A DNA stretch of 64,000 nucleotides from positions 457,001 to 521,000 of the forward strand of contig NZ_JAGT01000001.1 of NCBI RefSeq assembly GCF_000526795.1, in the 5' to 3' direction. The position numbers and the translations under genes were made by a program. Shown here piece after piece: positions 17,734 to 27,101 of this stretch (within the stretch, counting starts at the first letter, position 1; each line of letters opens with the position of its first letter). Source of the DNA: Ruminococcus flavefaciens AE3010 (lineage in GTDB: Bacteria; Bacillota; Clostridia; Oscillospirales; Ruminococcaceae). Under the pieces are notes generated by a model. It ran no database searches. It saw nothing but the letters and a program-made list of their open reading frames with translations, and was not told the origin of the DNA.

Positions 17734-19065
17734 TTATCTGTTTACTGAAATTTTAAGACATCTGACTGTATTATTATCAGGCGTAACACGGTCGGCTATA
17801 CCGATCCCCTCCGCAAAAACCGTGCCTGCCTCATCTTCGATAAAGTGAAGTGTAGGACGAATTTCAGCATCAATAGTTTCATTTATCAGTTTTTTCACGG
17901 AAGAAGTGAAGCTCCGTCCGCTAAGTCTTATTTTATCGCCGAACTTGCGGCTTCGTAAAACAGTCCTTCCATTTATTTTATCATAATCAAGGAGATAAAA
18001 TGTGGATTTTTTATGAACAGCTTCAATTTTCTTCAAATTATCACATTCGATAATTTCGCAAAAAAGCTCACAGTTGTCGAAAATTCGGTTTGTACCGATT
18101 TCAAGTGGTATTTCTTTATACTCACTTGTCGGAGCAGATATTTTTTTCAGTTCTAATGAACCGTTGGCTCCGATCAGATATACATCTCCAGAAATATTTA
18201 TCTTTCCGCTGTTAACAAGTACCTTATCGGCTTCCTCAAGACGTTTGTGAGAATAGGGAAGCTTTTTTTCCGTAAGAAGCCGAGAGATACAGCGTTTCCT
18301 GATTACCGCAGAATAGCCGTCCAGTCCATTTAATAAATCGCCGTTTCTGCAATTCGTCATTGCTTCATCTGTGAGTTCCTCTATAAATGCGTTTTCTTCG
18401 CGTACGGTATTTATAGAGTTTATGGACGTTTCTACTGTCGAGATGTTTATCTCTCCGAGAAGCGGCAGTATTTTATGCCGTATCTTGTTTCGTGTATAGT
18501 CGTCAGAAAGATTTGTGCTGTCTGTTACAAAAGTCTGAGAGCGTTCAGAAAGAAAGGCTTCTATCTCCTGACGGGTGACAGTAAGAAGCGGTCTTACGAT
18601 ATTACCGCGAACAGGGGGGATACCTGCAAGTCCTTTGATACCTGTTCCTCGTGCGAGGTTCAGTATGACGGTTTCAAGATTATCATTTGCATTATGAGCT
18701 GTAGCAAGCCTTTTACCCTCGGAATATTCCTTAAAGATATCATATCGGAGAACTCTTGCGGCTTCCTCGGTAGAAAGAGAATGCTGCACTGCATATGAGC
18801 TTACATCGCACGAAACAGCTATAAATGGTACATCAAGCTTTTTACAGAGTTCCTGACAGAATTGCTGGTCACTGTCACTTTCTGCTCCGCGGAGACAGTG
18901 GTTCACATGCAGTGCTTCAACGTTTATATGAAGCTTTTCGCTAAGCTCACACATGCAAATAAGAAGCGTAACGCTGTCAGCGCCGCCTGACAGACCGCAG
19001 ACGACCGTGTCACCCTGCGTGACCATCTTATTATCCGTTATAAATTTGTAAACCTTGGTTAACAT
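17734..19065 (-). CDS. tilS: tRNA(Ile)-lysidine synthase
   Basis: Modifies C34 of the CAU-anticodon tRNA(Ile) to lysidine, using ATP and lysine. The N-terminal PP-loop SGGADSV (residues 26-32) marks the ATP pyrophosphatase domain, followed by the family signature [15 protein letters not shown]. The C-terminal TilS domain ([14 protein letters not shown]) completes a normal 443-residue protein. It starts 2 bases after dnaB, so the operon is tightly packed. An essential housekeeping enzyme. Confidence 0.95.
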   Translation of the reverse strand: MLTKVYKFITDNKMVTQGDTVVCGLSGGADSVTLLICMCELSEKLHINVEALHVNHCLRGAESDSDQQFCQELCKKLDVPFIAVSCDVSSYAVQHSLSTEEAARVLRYDIFKEYSEGKRLATAHNANDNLETVILNLARGTGIKGLAGIPPVRGNIVRPLLTVTRQEIEAFLSERSQTFVTDSTNLSDDYTRNKIRHKILPLLGEINISTVETSINSINTVREENAFIEELTDEAMTNCRNGDLLNGLDGYSAVIRKRCISRLLTEKKLPYSHKRLEEADKVLVNSGKINISGDVYLIGANGSLELKKISAPTSEYKEIPLEIGTNRIFDNCELFCEIIECDNLKKIEAVHKKSTFYLLDYDKINGRTVLRSRKFGDKIRLSGRSFTSSVKKLINETIDAEIRPTLHFIEDEAGTVFAEGIGIADRVTPDNNTVRCLKISVNR

Positions 19066-19067
19066 GG

Positions 19068-20423
19068 TCAGATATTCTCAGGCGGAGCATTGTAATCAGG
19101 ATTGGAAAAGCGTGTGAACTGACCGTCCCAGATGAGCTCCACAGTGCCCGTTTCACCGTGACGGTTTTTCGCCACGATACATTCGGATATATTTTGCCGC
19201 TGGCTTTCTTTATTGTAGTAAGCGTCACGATAGAGGAAAAGAACTATATCAGCGTCCTGCTCGATAGAACCCGATTCACGCAGGTCTGACAGCATCGGAC
19301 GTTTATCGGTACGGCTCTCAACAGCACGGGAGAGCTGAGAAAGCAGTATTACAGGAACATTGAGCTCCTTAGCCATTACCTTGAGCTGACGGGTTATCTC
19401 ACTGATTACGGTAACTCGGTTATCCGAACGTGATGTTGACTCCATGAGCTGAAGGTAGTCTATAATTACAAGACCAAGATTCTTAGTTCTGCGGAGCTTG
19501 GCTTTCATCTTCTGAACTGTCATGCTCGCTGTATCATCGATATAGAGGGGGAGCGTGCTGAGATAGCCTGCACTTGTGGCGAGCTTGACCCAGTCGTCAC
19601 CTGATATTCTACCGTTTCGGAGAGTGTTTGACTCTACAAGTGCTTCGGTAGAGAGTATTCTTGTGGCGATCTGCTCCTTTGACATTTCGAGATTGAAGGT
19701 AACAACTTCCTTTTCGGCACGCCTTGCCACATTTGTAGCTATATTCATGGCAAATGAAGTCTTTCCCATACCCGGACGGGCGGCAATTATGATAAGATCG
19801 GACTTATTAAGTCCTGAGGTAATGCTGTCAAGAAGAGTAAAGCCCGTTCTTGCGCCCACATATTTATCCTTATCGGGCCCCGAGATCTTGCCAAGGCGGT
19901 CATAGGCTTCGGAAATAGCCTCTGAAAGGGGAACAAGTCCTCTTACATCACGTCCCTGACGTATATCGTAGATCTTCTGCTCTGCTGCATCAAGAAGAAG
20001 CTGAGCATTCTGCTCGCCCGACTGTACTTCTTCAAGAATGGACCTTGCAACATAGCTGAGACTTCTGAGAAAATACTTATCCGCAACTATCTTGCAGTAG
20101 CTCTCGATATTAGCAGTGGAAGGGAGCATATTTCCAATCTCTGCAAGGTACCTTCTGCCCTCGGCAGGGCTATCAAAAATATGCTGTTTTTCCGCCTCGT
20201 TGAGCACTGTCACGATATCAACAGGCAGGCTCATCGAGTTCATTTGCAGCATAATGGAGTAAAGGGCTTTATGCTGATCATTGTAGAAGTATTCGGGCTT
20301 TATGAGCTCGATGACATCTGAAAGGACCTGCGGATCGGAGATTATCGCTCCTAAAACAGACTGCTCCGCCTCGATACTGTGGGGCAGTTCTCTGGCGGAG
20401 AGCAGGATATCATTTTCGTCCAT
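19068..20423 (-). CDS. dnaB: Replicative DNA helicase DnaB
   Basis: Hexameric 5'-3' helicase at the replication fork. The N-terminal domain opens with PHSIEAEQSVLGAII. The RecA-like core has Walker A ARPGMGKTS and Walker B VIIDYLQLM, with SREISRQLK-type and DLRESGSIEQDAD elements. No intein is present. ATG 20423 (AGGTG 6 bases upstream) is preferred to GTG 20432. The neighbours gdpP-rplI-dnaB reproduce the order known in Bacillus and many clostridia. Confidence 0.97.
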   Translation of the reverse strand: MDENDILLSARELPHSIEAEQSVLGAIISDPQVLSDVIELIKPEYFYNDQHKALYSIMLQMNSMSLPVDIVTVLNEAEKQHIFDSPAEGRRYLAEIGNMLPSTANIESYCKIVADKYFLRSLSYVARSILEEVQSGEQNAQLLLDAAEQKIYDIRQGRDVRGLVPLSEAISEAYDRLGKISGPDKDKYVGARTGFTLLDSITSGLNKSDLIIIAARPGMGKTSFAMNIATNVARRAEKEVVTFNLEMSKEQIATRILSTEALVESNTLRNGRISGDDWVKLATSAGYLSTLPLYIDDTASMTVQKMKAKLRRTKNLGLVIIDYLQLMESTSRSDNRVTVISEITRQLKVMAKELNVPVILLSQLSRAVESRTDKRPMLSDLRESGSIEQDADIVLFLYRDAYYNKESQRQNISECIVAKNRHGETGTVELIWDGQFTRFSNPDYNAPPENI

Positions 20424-20435
20424 ATTATGCACCTA

Positions 20436-20882
20436 TCAGCCTTCGCTGACTTCAACGTCGATAGTCTCTGCAATTCCGTTATAAAGCTTTACTGATGCGG
20501 TATAAGAACCGAAATTCTTTATATCAGTGCTGAGAACTATCTTTTTCTTATCGACTTTTACGCCGAGCTGCTGTGACAGAGCGTCGGCAACATTTGCAGC
20601 AGTGACTGAGCCGAAGAGCTTTCCGTTCGAGCCTGCCTTAGCGATGATCTCGACTTTTTTGCCCTTGATCTTGGCAGCTGCGTCCTTTGCAGCCTGTATG
20701 TCCACATCTATCTTATGCTGAGCAGATGCCTGAGCGCCCTCCAGCTTGTTCATATTAGCTGCTGTGGCTTCAACTGCGTAACCCTTAGGCAGCAGCATAT
20801 TGCGAGCGTAGCCGTCTGCTACATTTTTTATTTCTCCCTTTTTACCTGAACCTTTAACGTCCTGTAAAAAAATTACCTTCAT
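20436..20882 (-). CDS. rplI: 50S ribosomal protein L9
   Basis: Binds 23S rRNA. The 148 residues begin [17 protein letters not shown] and contain the linker [13 protein letters not shown], as in all bacterial L9. An in-frame TTG lies four codons upstream (20894), but the protein family starts at ATG 20882; the AAAGG ribosome site is about 12 bases away, slightly long. It sits between gdpP and dnaB in the same operon. Confidence 0.97.
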   Translation of the reverse strand: MKVIFLQDVKGSGKKGEIKNVADGYARNMLLPKGYAVEATAANMNKLEGAQASAQHKIDVDIQAAKDAAAKIKGKKVEIIAKAGSNGKLFGSVTAANVADALSQQLGVKVDKKKIVLSTDIKNFGSYTASVKLYNGIAETIDVEVSEG

Positions 20883-20900
20883 TAGTTTATCCAACCTTTC

Positions 20901-22877
20901 TTACTGTGAATTTTCCGTATTTTTACGGCATTCGTCTATTGCATATATAAGTGATTTTACAGCGTCCTCAACAGAGATTCCTTCCAGCTGTGTAGCAGCC
21001 ATTGTTTGATGACCGCCTCCGCCAAGCTGTTCCATTATCACCTGTACATTGAGTGCGCCGAGTGATCTTGCCGAGATATTCAGTGTGTTTCCTGTCCTGT
21101 AAATTACAAAGGAAGCATCTACATCTGTGATACCGAGCAGCTCATCGGCTGCCTGCGGTGCTACAAGGCGTATGTCGTCAGACTTGAAATCAGCTGCTGC
21201 GATAGCACAGTTATTATGTATCTTTGCAGAAGCAACTATCTGAGTTTTACGTCTGTATGAATCAATAGAATTGGAGAACAGCAGCTTTACAGCAACAGTA
21301 TCTGCTCCCATTTTTTTCAGGAAAGCAGCAGCTTCAAATGTCCTGACACCTGTACGCATTACAAAGTTCTTGGTATCAAGCATGATTCCTGAAAGAAGCG
21401 CGTCTGCAAAACACGTCCTCAGCTTCTCGTCACCGTCGTAATTGAAGTATTCAAGAAGCTCGGTTACCATTTCCGAAGCCGATGAAGCATAAGGCTCATG
21501 GTGGAAGATAACTGCATTGTCTATAAAGTTGACGGTTTTTCTATGGTGGTCGATAACAACTACATTTTTAGCCTTTTCATAGAGGACTCTGCTTTCAATG
21601 TAGTCCTTATTGTGGGTATCAACGATGATTAGCAGATCATTCTGTGCGATCATTCCCTCTGCTTCGGACGGAGTGACAAAAAGACCGCCTTCTGTTTCTT
21701 CGTCAACTATATCAATAAGGTTTGTTGCAAGATTTTTTGTACGATCAACAGCAATATAAACAGATTTGCCCACAAGGGAAATAGCTCCTGCAAGGCCGCA
21801 GGCTGCTCCCACAGAGTCAAGATCACCGAAGCGATGACCCATAATGAAGATATTATCGCTGTTCATTATAAGATCCTGAAGTGCATTTGCGATTATCCTT
21901 GTTTTTGAACGGGAGCGTTTTTCAATGCCGTTTGATACGCCGCCGAAGAATCTGTATCCGTTGTCCGTCTTTACCACAGCCTGATCGCCGCCTCGTCCGA
22001 GGGCCATATCAAGGCACTGACGGGCGATCTTTTCGCTTTCTGCAAGGGAAGCAGCTCCTTGCCCGACGCCAATGGAGAAGGTGAGGGGATACTTTCCTGA
22101 AATTTTGATGTTTCTTGCAGCGTCAAGTATCTTGAATTTGCCGTTTATTATCTCGTCAACATGGTGGTTTTCAAGGATAGCAAAGAATGTATTTGAGGAA
22201 GTCTTTTTTATGAAGCCGTTTGTTTTGCTCATAAAATTCTCAATGAGCTTTTCGGTCTCAACAGAAGCCTGTGCCTTTTCGCTTTCCTTTGCGTTCTGCA
22301 TTATATCATCATAGTTGTCGATGTTTATTATAACAACATTGGGGTGAGATTCGTCCATACGCTTTTTGACTGTATAGTAGCTTGTATCGTCATGAAAATA
22401 CAGCACAAGGAAGGACATATCATTTTTATCGAATTTTTCAGCTGTTACATTATAGATCGAGCCATTCATGGGGCATATGGCAGAACCGTTCTTTTCAAGC
22501 ATATTCATGTCTATATTGACAAAGCCTTCAAGCTCAAGTCCGTACACATCTTGTCCCAAGCCGATTTTTTCGGCGAATATCTGATTATACCAGACAAATT
22601 GTCTGCTGTCATCGATAACTGCCACAGGAGCGGGGAGCGAATTCATAAATTCAGCAGCAGAGCTTTCAAGATGCTGATTCATTTTTGAAATGCGCCGCAT
22701 AGAATTTCTGGAATAAATTATAGTATAAATAACACAGATTAGAATTAATAAGACTACGGACAGTACCAGTACATTCAGCACCTTGTTGCTTTGGTCGATC
22801 AGCAGATATGTTGGTATAAGCGCTACGAGAACCAAAACATGGAGAATCATCAGAACTGCCGGAAATTTCTTTTTCAA
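20901..22877 (-). CDS. gdpP: Cyclic-di-AMP phosphodiesterase GdpP
   Basis: Hydrolyses the second messenger c-di-AMP. The 658 residues show two N-terminal membrane helices (about 5-55), a PAS-like domain, a degenerate GGDEF domain, and the DHH/DHHA1 catalytic module. Catalytic motifs are HRFGDLDSVGAA, VDTHN, DHHRK, and GGGGHQTMAA near the end. The start is TTG at 22877, with AAAGGAGC 6 bases upstream and no better ATG. Coupling with rplI and dnaB is conserved in Firmicutes. It follows rnj by 55 bases. Confidence 0.95.
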   Translation of the reverse strand: MKKKFPAVLMILHVLVLVALIPTYLLIDQSNKVLNVLVLSVVLLILICVIYTIIYSRNSMRRISKMNQHLESSAAEFMNSLPAPVAVIDDSRQFVWYNQIFAEKIGLGQDVYGLELEGFVNIDMNMLEKNGSAICPMNGSIYNVTAEKFDKNDMSFLVLYFHDDTSYYTVKKRMDESHPNVVIINIDNYDDIMQNAKESEKAQASVETEKLIENFMSKTNGFIKKTSSNTFFAILENHHVDEIINGKFKILDAARNIKISGKYPLTFSIGVGQGAASLAESEKIARQCLDMALGRGGDQAVVKTDNGYRFFGGVSNGIEKRSRSKTRIIANALQDLIMNSDNIFIMGHRFGDLDSVGAACGLAGAISLVGKSVYIAVDRTKNLATNLIDIVDEETEGGLFVTPSEAEGMIAQNDLLIIVDTHNKDYIESRVLYEKAKNVVVIDHHRKTVNFIDNAVIFHHEPYASSASEMVTELLEYFNYDGDEKLRTCFADALLSGIMLDTKNFVMRTGVRTFEAAAFLKKMGADTVAVKLLFSNSIDSYRRKTQIVASAKIHNNCAIAAADFKSDDIRLVAPQAADELLGITDVDASFVIYRTGNTLNISARSLGALNVQVIMEQLGGGGHQTMAATQLEGISVEDAVKSLIYAIDECRKNTENSQ

Positions 22878-22932
22878 CTTTAAGCTCCTTTCGGATAAGC
22901 CGTCAAAGCTTTTTAAGCTCTGGCAGAGCGTA

Positions 22933-24759
22933 TCATGTTTCCATGATAATAGGAAGAATCATAGGACTGCGCTTTGTCTTTTGATAAATATAGTCGGAAA
23001 GTGCGTCACGAAGCTTGCCTTTAAGTGAATTCCATTCTCTGAGCTCACTTGCGGAGCAATTTGCAAGAGTATCGGTAAGAAGACCCTTTGCCTCGTCCAT
23101 AAGTTCCTCTGATTCACGGACATATACAAATCCTCTGGATATGATATCAGGACCTGCAACGATCTCATTGCTGCTTCTCTCAATTCCTATAACGATAATA
23201 ATAAGTCCGTCCTGAGCAAGGTGCTTTCTGTCACGGAGAACTATAGAGCCTACATCTCCGACACCAAGGCCGTCAACGAGAACTCTTCCCGCAGGCACCT
23301 GTGATACGACTTTCATTGTATTTCCATCGGTCTCAATAACGTTGCCTATTTCTGCAATAATTACATTATCCTTTGGCATTCCCAGCTGCAGAGCAAGGTC
23401 CGCATGCTTTTTTAGATGCTTGTACTCGCCGTGAACAGGGATAAAGAACTTAGGCTTTGTAAGAGAATGCATGAGTTTGAGCTCTTCCTGACAAGCGTGT
23501 CCCGAAACATGTACCTCGTACATAGCCTCATAGACTACCTCAGCGCCTGATTTCATCAGTTCGTTTACAACTCTTGTAACGAACTTCTCATTGCCCGGGA
23601 TAGGTGTTGCCGAGATAATGATGAAATCCATGGGAGTGATATTGACCTTTTTATGGTCGTTCATAGCCATTCTTGTAAGAGCTGACATTGGCTCACCCTG
23701 ACTTCCCGTAGTTATAAGAACGATACGCTCGCTCTCATAGCGGTTCATCATTTCGATATCGATGAATATGCCCTCAGGAGCGTCAAGATAGCCCAACTCA
23801 ATAGCTGTATTGATTACATTTACCATGCTTCTGCCGAATACAGCGACTTTACGTCCATATCTTGCAGCGCAGTTTACTATCTGCTGAACACGGTGTATAT
23901 TTGAGGAGAAAGTAGCGATAATGATTCGCTTTCCCTCGCCTTTCTGAAAAAGCTTATCGAATGAATCACCGACAGTTCTCTCGGAATGAGTATATCCGGG
24001 GCGCTCGGCGTTGGTGGAATCAGCCATAAGAGCAAGAACTCCGCGGCTCCCGAGCTCTCCGAAACGTGCAAGATCGATGATCTTTCCGTCAATAGGGGAG
24101 TAATCTACCTTGAAATCGCCTGTATGAACTATAACTCCAGCAGGAGTATGGATAGCCATACCAACAGAATCGGGGATAGAATGGTTGACCTTGATGAACT
24201 CAACAGCCATACAGCCCATTTTTACTGTCTTTTTGGGCTCAACGATGTTGAGGTTGACTTTCCCGTAAAGTCCCTGTTCCTTGAGTTTGCCCTCGATAAG
24301 ACCGATAGTAAGTCTTGTGGCGTAAACAGGAACATTTATCTTTTTGAGAAGATATGCAAGTCCGCCTATATGGTCTTCATGACCGTGAGTGATGACGATA
24401 CCTCTTATTTTTTCCTTGTTGCGCTCAACATAGGTAAAATCAGGGATAACAATATCAACACCGGGCATATCTGCATCAGGGAAAGCAAGTCCGCAGTCGA
24501 GAATGAAAATATCATTTGAGCACTCAAATACGGTCATGTTCTTGCCTATCTCATTAAGTCCGCCAAGCGGGATTATCTTAACAGGAGTCTTTTTTACTTC
24601 CTTAGGCTGTCTTGAACGTGTTCTGCCCTTTGCCGGTGCAGAAGCCTCCGCCTTTACAGCGTTATCTTTTGTTGTTTTTTCCTTTGAAGAAGTTCTTCTT
24701 CTGTACGTTCTCTTTGGAGCGTCAGACTTCTTAGCGTTGTTTTTTTCTTTTTCGTTCAC
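22933..24759 (-). CDS. rnj: Ribonuclease J
   Basis: Metallo-beta-lactamase ribonuclease with 5'-exo and endo activity, central to mRNA decay in Firmicutes. The catalytic motif is HGHEDHIGG (about 130-140), followed by the beta-CASP domain and C-terminal domain, for 608 residues. An unusual basic, Lys/Arg/Ala-rich N-terminal extension of about 60 residues precedes the conserved VKIIPLGGLNEIGKN. The start is GTG 24759, with GAGGT 6 bases upstream. A leader of about 360 nt with strong predicted structure precedes it. Confidence 0.95.
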   Translation of the reverse strand: MNEKEKNNAKKSDAPKRTYRRRTSSKEKTTKDNAVKAEASAPAKGRTRSRQPKEVKKTPVKIIPLGGLNEIGKNMTVFECSNDIFILDCGLAFPDADMPGVDIVIPDFTYVERNKEKIRGIVITHGHEDHIGGLAYLLKKINVPVYATRLTIGLIEGKLKEQGLYGKVNLNIVEPKKTVKMGCMAVEFIKVNHSIPDSVGMAIHTPAGVIVHTGDFKVDYSPIDGKIIDLARFGELGSRGVLALMADSTNAERPGYTHSERTVGDSFDKLFQKGEGKRIIIATFSSNIHRVQQIVNCAARYGRKVAVFGRSMVNVINTAIELGYLDAPEGIFIDIEMMNRYESERIVLITTGSQGEPMSALTRMAMNDHKKVNITPMDFIIISATPIPGNEKFVTRVVNELMKSGAEVVYEAMYEVHVSGHACQEELKLMHSLTKPKFFIPVHGEYKHLKKHADLALQLGMPKDNVIIAEIGNVIETDGNTMKVVSQVPAGRVLVDGLGVGDVGSIVLRDRKHLAQDGLIIIVIGIERSSNEIVAGPDIISRGFVYVRESEELMDEAKGLLTDTLANCSASELREWNSLKGKLRDALSDYIYQKTKRSPMILPIIMET

Positions 24760-25118
24760 TATATGACCTCGCTTTCAAAAATAGGGAAAGACATTCACAT
24801 GAACGCAGTGAAGGTCTTTAAAATATGTAAAAAAGCGACGGAATATTACATTGTGTAAAAATGATGCTGTTATCACAGAAATGTAAAATAAAGTGTTATC
24901 TTTAAAATAGCGATAAAAATACTGACCACATCAAGCAGGCAAACGTACAAGCTCTTGGATTTTGAGCCGAACCTGTTGGGATATGTGACCTGATAACATT
25001 ATGATTCCGAAGCTGTTGACCGTATATCGCCTTACGGTCTTATATCTTAATGACGATTTTTCGCCATAAAAGCCTAATTAAAAGTGTCATGACATTATTT
25101 GCCAAGCATAACTATTCA
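24760..25118 (-). promoter_or_regulatory. Long structured leader of RNase J mRNA (or embedded small RNA)
   Basis: From the strong promoter at 25125-25153 to the GTG start, about 358 nt carry no open frame. I can pair GTTATC 24895-24900 with 24992-24997, CACAT 24927-24931 with 24983-24987, CAAGCAGG 24932-24939 with 24972-24978, and GCTC 24951-24954 with 24964-24967. These give one long irregular hairpin. A second hairpin is GACCGT/ACGGTC (25018-25039). A third, imperfect one (24790-24816) lies near the start codon. Regulatory function is inference. A 6S-like RNA is an alternative. Confidence 0.55.
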
Positions 25119-25124
25119 ACTATA

Positions 25125-25153
25125 ATTATACATAATCATGTGTCTGCTGTCAA
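25125..25153 (-). promoter_or_regulatory. Promoter of the rnj-ftsH operon
   Basis: Minus-strand TTGACA (25148-25153), 17-base spacer, TATAAT (25125-25130): a full consensus match far upstream of rnj. The 130 bases between here and agcS are AT-rich, with nothing else recognisable. Confidence 0.85.
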
Positions 25154-25284
25154 GAGCAAAAATGTTACAGAGTAAACATTAGTCAAAATCCATAAAATTT
25201 TACTGAGAGTTGAATTTATTGTATAGTGAAATCAATCATCTGTAATGATATTTCTATTTTATATATTGGCGTTAATACATACTT

Positions 25285-26523
25285 TTATTCGCGCCTGACA
25301 TTTTTTATTAAAAGAATAAGAGCTATGAGGTTTGGAAATGCCATTAATCCGTTGGAAATGTCGGATACAGACCATATTGCTTCGGCTTTGAACAGAACTC
25401 CCATGGAAGCTGCCAGTGAGAATACAAAAGCAAAAATAAGCGTATTTTTAATTTTAAAGAGGTATCTGAATGCAGTTTCTCCGCAGTAAAACCAACCTAT
25501 AACAGTGCAAAGAGCGAATACGAACATGATAACAGCAATAAAGAGATCCGTTTTGTCTCCTATAACATTGATAAACGTACTTCTTACCGTTTTATCCTTC
25601 GAGCCGCACAGTATCACAACAGCTGTAAGCGTACAGCATAGCATCGTATCAATAAAAACCTCCAGCATACTGCTCATTCCCTGAACTATGCCGTTATTTG
25701 CATTGTCGGAGGAACTGTGCAGAATAGGGGAACTTCCCAGACCAGCTTCGTTAGAAAAAACTCCTCTGCGAAGCCCGGCCGATACTGCTTTAGAGAGCGT
25801 ATACCCGGATATACCGCCAATTGTTTGTTTTATCCCGAAAGCTTCTTGAAATATCCGAGTAAAAACGATTTTGAGATCAGACTTGTATTTAACTATTACT
25901 ATCAAGCATAAAACAGTATATAATACTGTTGCAAACGGCAAAAGAAACTGTGCTGCCGAGCCAATCCGCTTTGCACCTCCGCTGATTATAGCGAAAATAA
26001 GTACAAATAATACTAATGCCAGCAAAAACGGCGGTATATCGATGCAGGCCAGAACACTTTCGGAAAGAGCGTTTGCTTGTACCATTCCGCCCATACCAAA
26101 GCAGGCAAGAACACAGCATATCGAGAAAAAAGCAGCTATTCGCTTACTGCCGAGACCCTTTTCTATATACGCCATTGTTCCGCGTACCGATTCATCGGTA
26201 TATTTTGCTGAAAGGCTGTTTTCCGCATATACAGTTGCCATTCCGAGAAAGGCAGATACCCACATCCAGAAAACCGCACCTGCACCGCCGATGGAAATCG
26301 CTGATGCAACTCCTGTTATATTACCTGTACCCATTGCTGTTCCGAGGGACATACATATTGTTTTGAACTGAGCGCGGAAACCTCCTTTTTTCGCACGTCT
26401 GAGAAAATACGGAAATATTCTGAACTGTATGAATCTTAGCTTTAAGGTATATATTATACCTGTTATCAGAAGAAGAAAAATAAGTCCGCCGCCCCATACA
26501 AATGAATTGATCTTTTCAAGCAT
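25285..26523 (-). CDS. Sodium:alanine/glycine symporter (AgcS family)
   Basis: Na+-coupled small amino-acid uptake. The 412-residue polytopic protein (about ten helices) shows GTAMGTGNITGVASAI and the AgcS hallmark GGAGAVFWMWVSAFLGM with following TVYAE. FSNEAGLGSSPI lies near residue 255. It is somewhat shorter than typical AgcS (about 450). Substrate (alanine or glycine) is by family only. The Na+ gradient could come from the decarboxylase pump at 50688-54124. AAGGAGC lies 10 bases before the ATG. Divergent from the PH-domain pair. Confidence 0.9.
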   Translation of the reverse strand: MLEKINSFVWGGGLIFLLLITGIIYTLKLRFIQFRIFPYFLRRAKKGGFRAQFKTICMSLGTAMGTGNITGVASAISIGGAGAVFWMWVSAFLGMATVYAENSLSAKYTDESVRGTMAYIEKGLGSKRIAAFFSICCVLACFGMGGMVQANALSESVLACIDIPPFLLALVLFVLIFAIISGGAKRIGSAAQFLLPFATVLYTVLCLIVIVKYKSDLKIVFTRIFQEAFGIKQTIGGISGYTLSKAVSAGLRRGVFSNEAGLGSSPILHSSSDNANNGIVQGMSSMLEVFIDTMLCCTLTAVVILCGSKDKTVRSTFINVIGDKTDLFIAVIMFVFALCTVIGWFYCGETAFRYLFKIKNTLIFAFVFSLAASMGVLFKAEAIWSVSDISNGLMAFPNLIALILLIKNVRRE

Positions 26524-26571
26524 ATCGACAGATGCTCCTTGTAAAGTTTACAATTTGTTTTTAAATTTTGT

Positions 26572-26600
26572 TTTACATTAAATAATATTTGTGATATAAT
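26572..26600 (+). promoter_or_regulatory. Promoter of the PH-domain gene pair
   Basis: TTTACA (26572-26577), 17-base spacer, extended -10 TGATATAAT (hexamer 26595-26600). Confidence 0.75.
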
Positions 26601-26648
26601 AAAGAGTAAATCATTAAAAGGATTTTTTAATGAGAGAGGGGGCGGAGA

Positions 26649-27101
26649 ATGAAGCAATATGTACCTGACAGGCATTGTCTGTCAACTTTGAGGATACTTA
26701 TAACTGCGGCTGTTGGTATTATATCTGCTGCGGCAAAGTATTTTATCCCTTTTGATAATATTGTATTTATTATTGTAGTTTCGGCTGTTTCAATAGCCTG
26801 CTTTGAAATGTTCATTCATCTCCCCATGTATTTTTCGTCCATAAAATATACAGCCACTGAGACGGAAGTAATGAAAAGCAGCGGCGTCTTTATAAAAGTT
26901 CATCAATCGGTTCGTTATTCATCTATTCAATATACAACTATCATCAGCAGCCCCTTTTCTCAGTATACGGGATTTAATTTTATAATATTCTTCGTTTACG
27001 GCGGTCAGCTGAGACTTCTTTTTCTCAAGCAGTCGGACGCCAAGGAGATACTTGAGCTTTCGGGCAGCATAAGTGTAAAGGGGGATAGGTATGTACCATG
27101 A
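26649..27101 (+). CDS. Bacterial PH-domain membrane protein (YdbS-like)
   Basis: A 150-residue protein with two hydrophobic helices near the N-terminus (about 12-60) followed by a bacterial PH domain (bPH_2). The pattern YTATETEVMKSSGVF...VRYSSIQYTTIISSP is typical. It pairs with the larger protein downstream, overlapping it by 11 bases, as ydbS-ydbT do in Bacillus. There the pair contributes to resistance to some antimicrobial peptides. That role is not shown here and is offered only by homology. Confidence 0.8.
   Translation: MKQYVPDRHCLSTLRILITAAVGIISAAAKYFIPFDNIVFIIVVSAVSIACFEMFIHLPMYFSSIKYTATETEVMKSSGVFIKVHQSVRYSSIQYTTIISSPFSQYTGFNFIIFFVYGGQLRLLFLKQSDAKEILELSGSISVKGDRYVP

Noticed and set aside
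24894..25039. Confident call of 6S RNA
   Set aside because: The long irregular hairpin fits the shape, but I cannot confirm the conserved central bubble, and the only strong promoter reads on into rnj. Reported as a structured leader instead.
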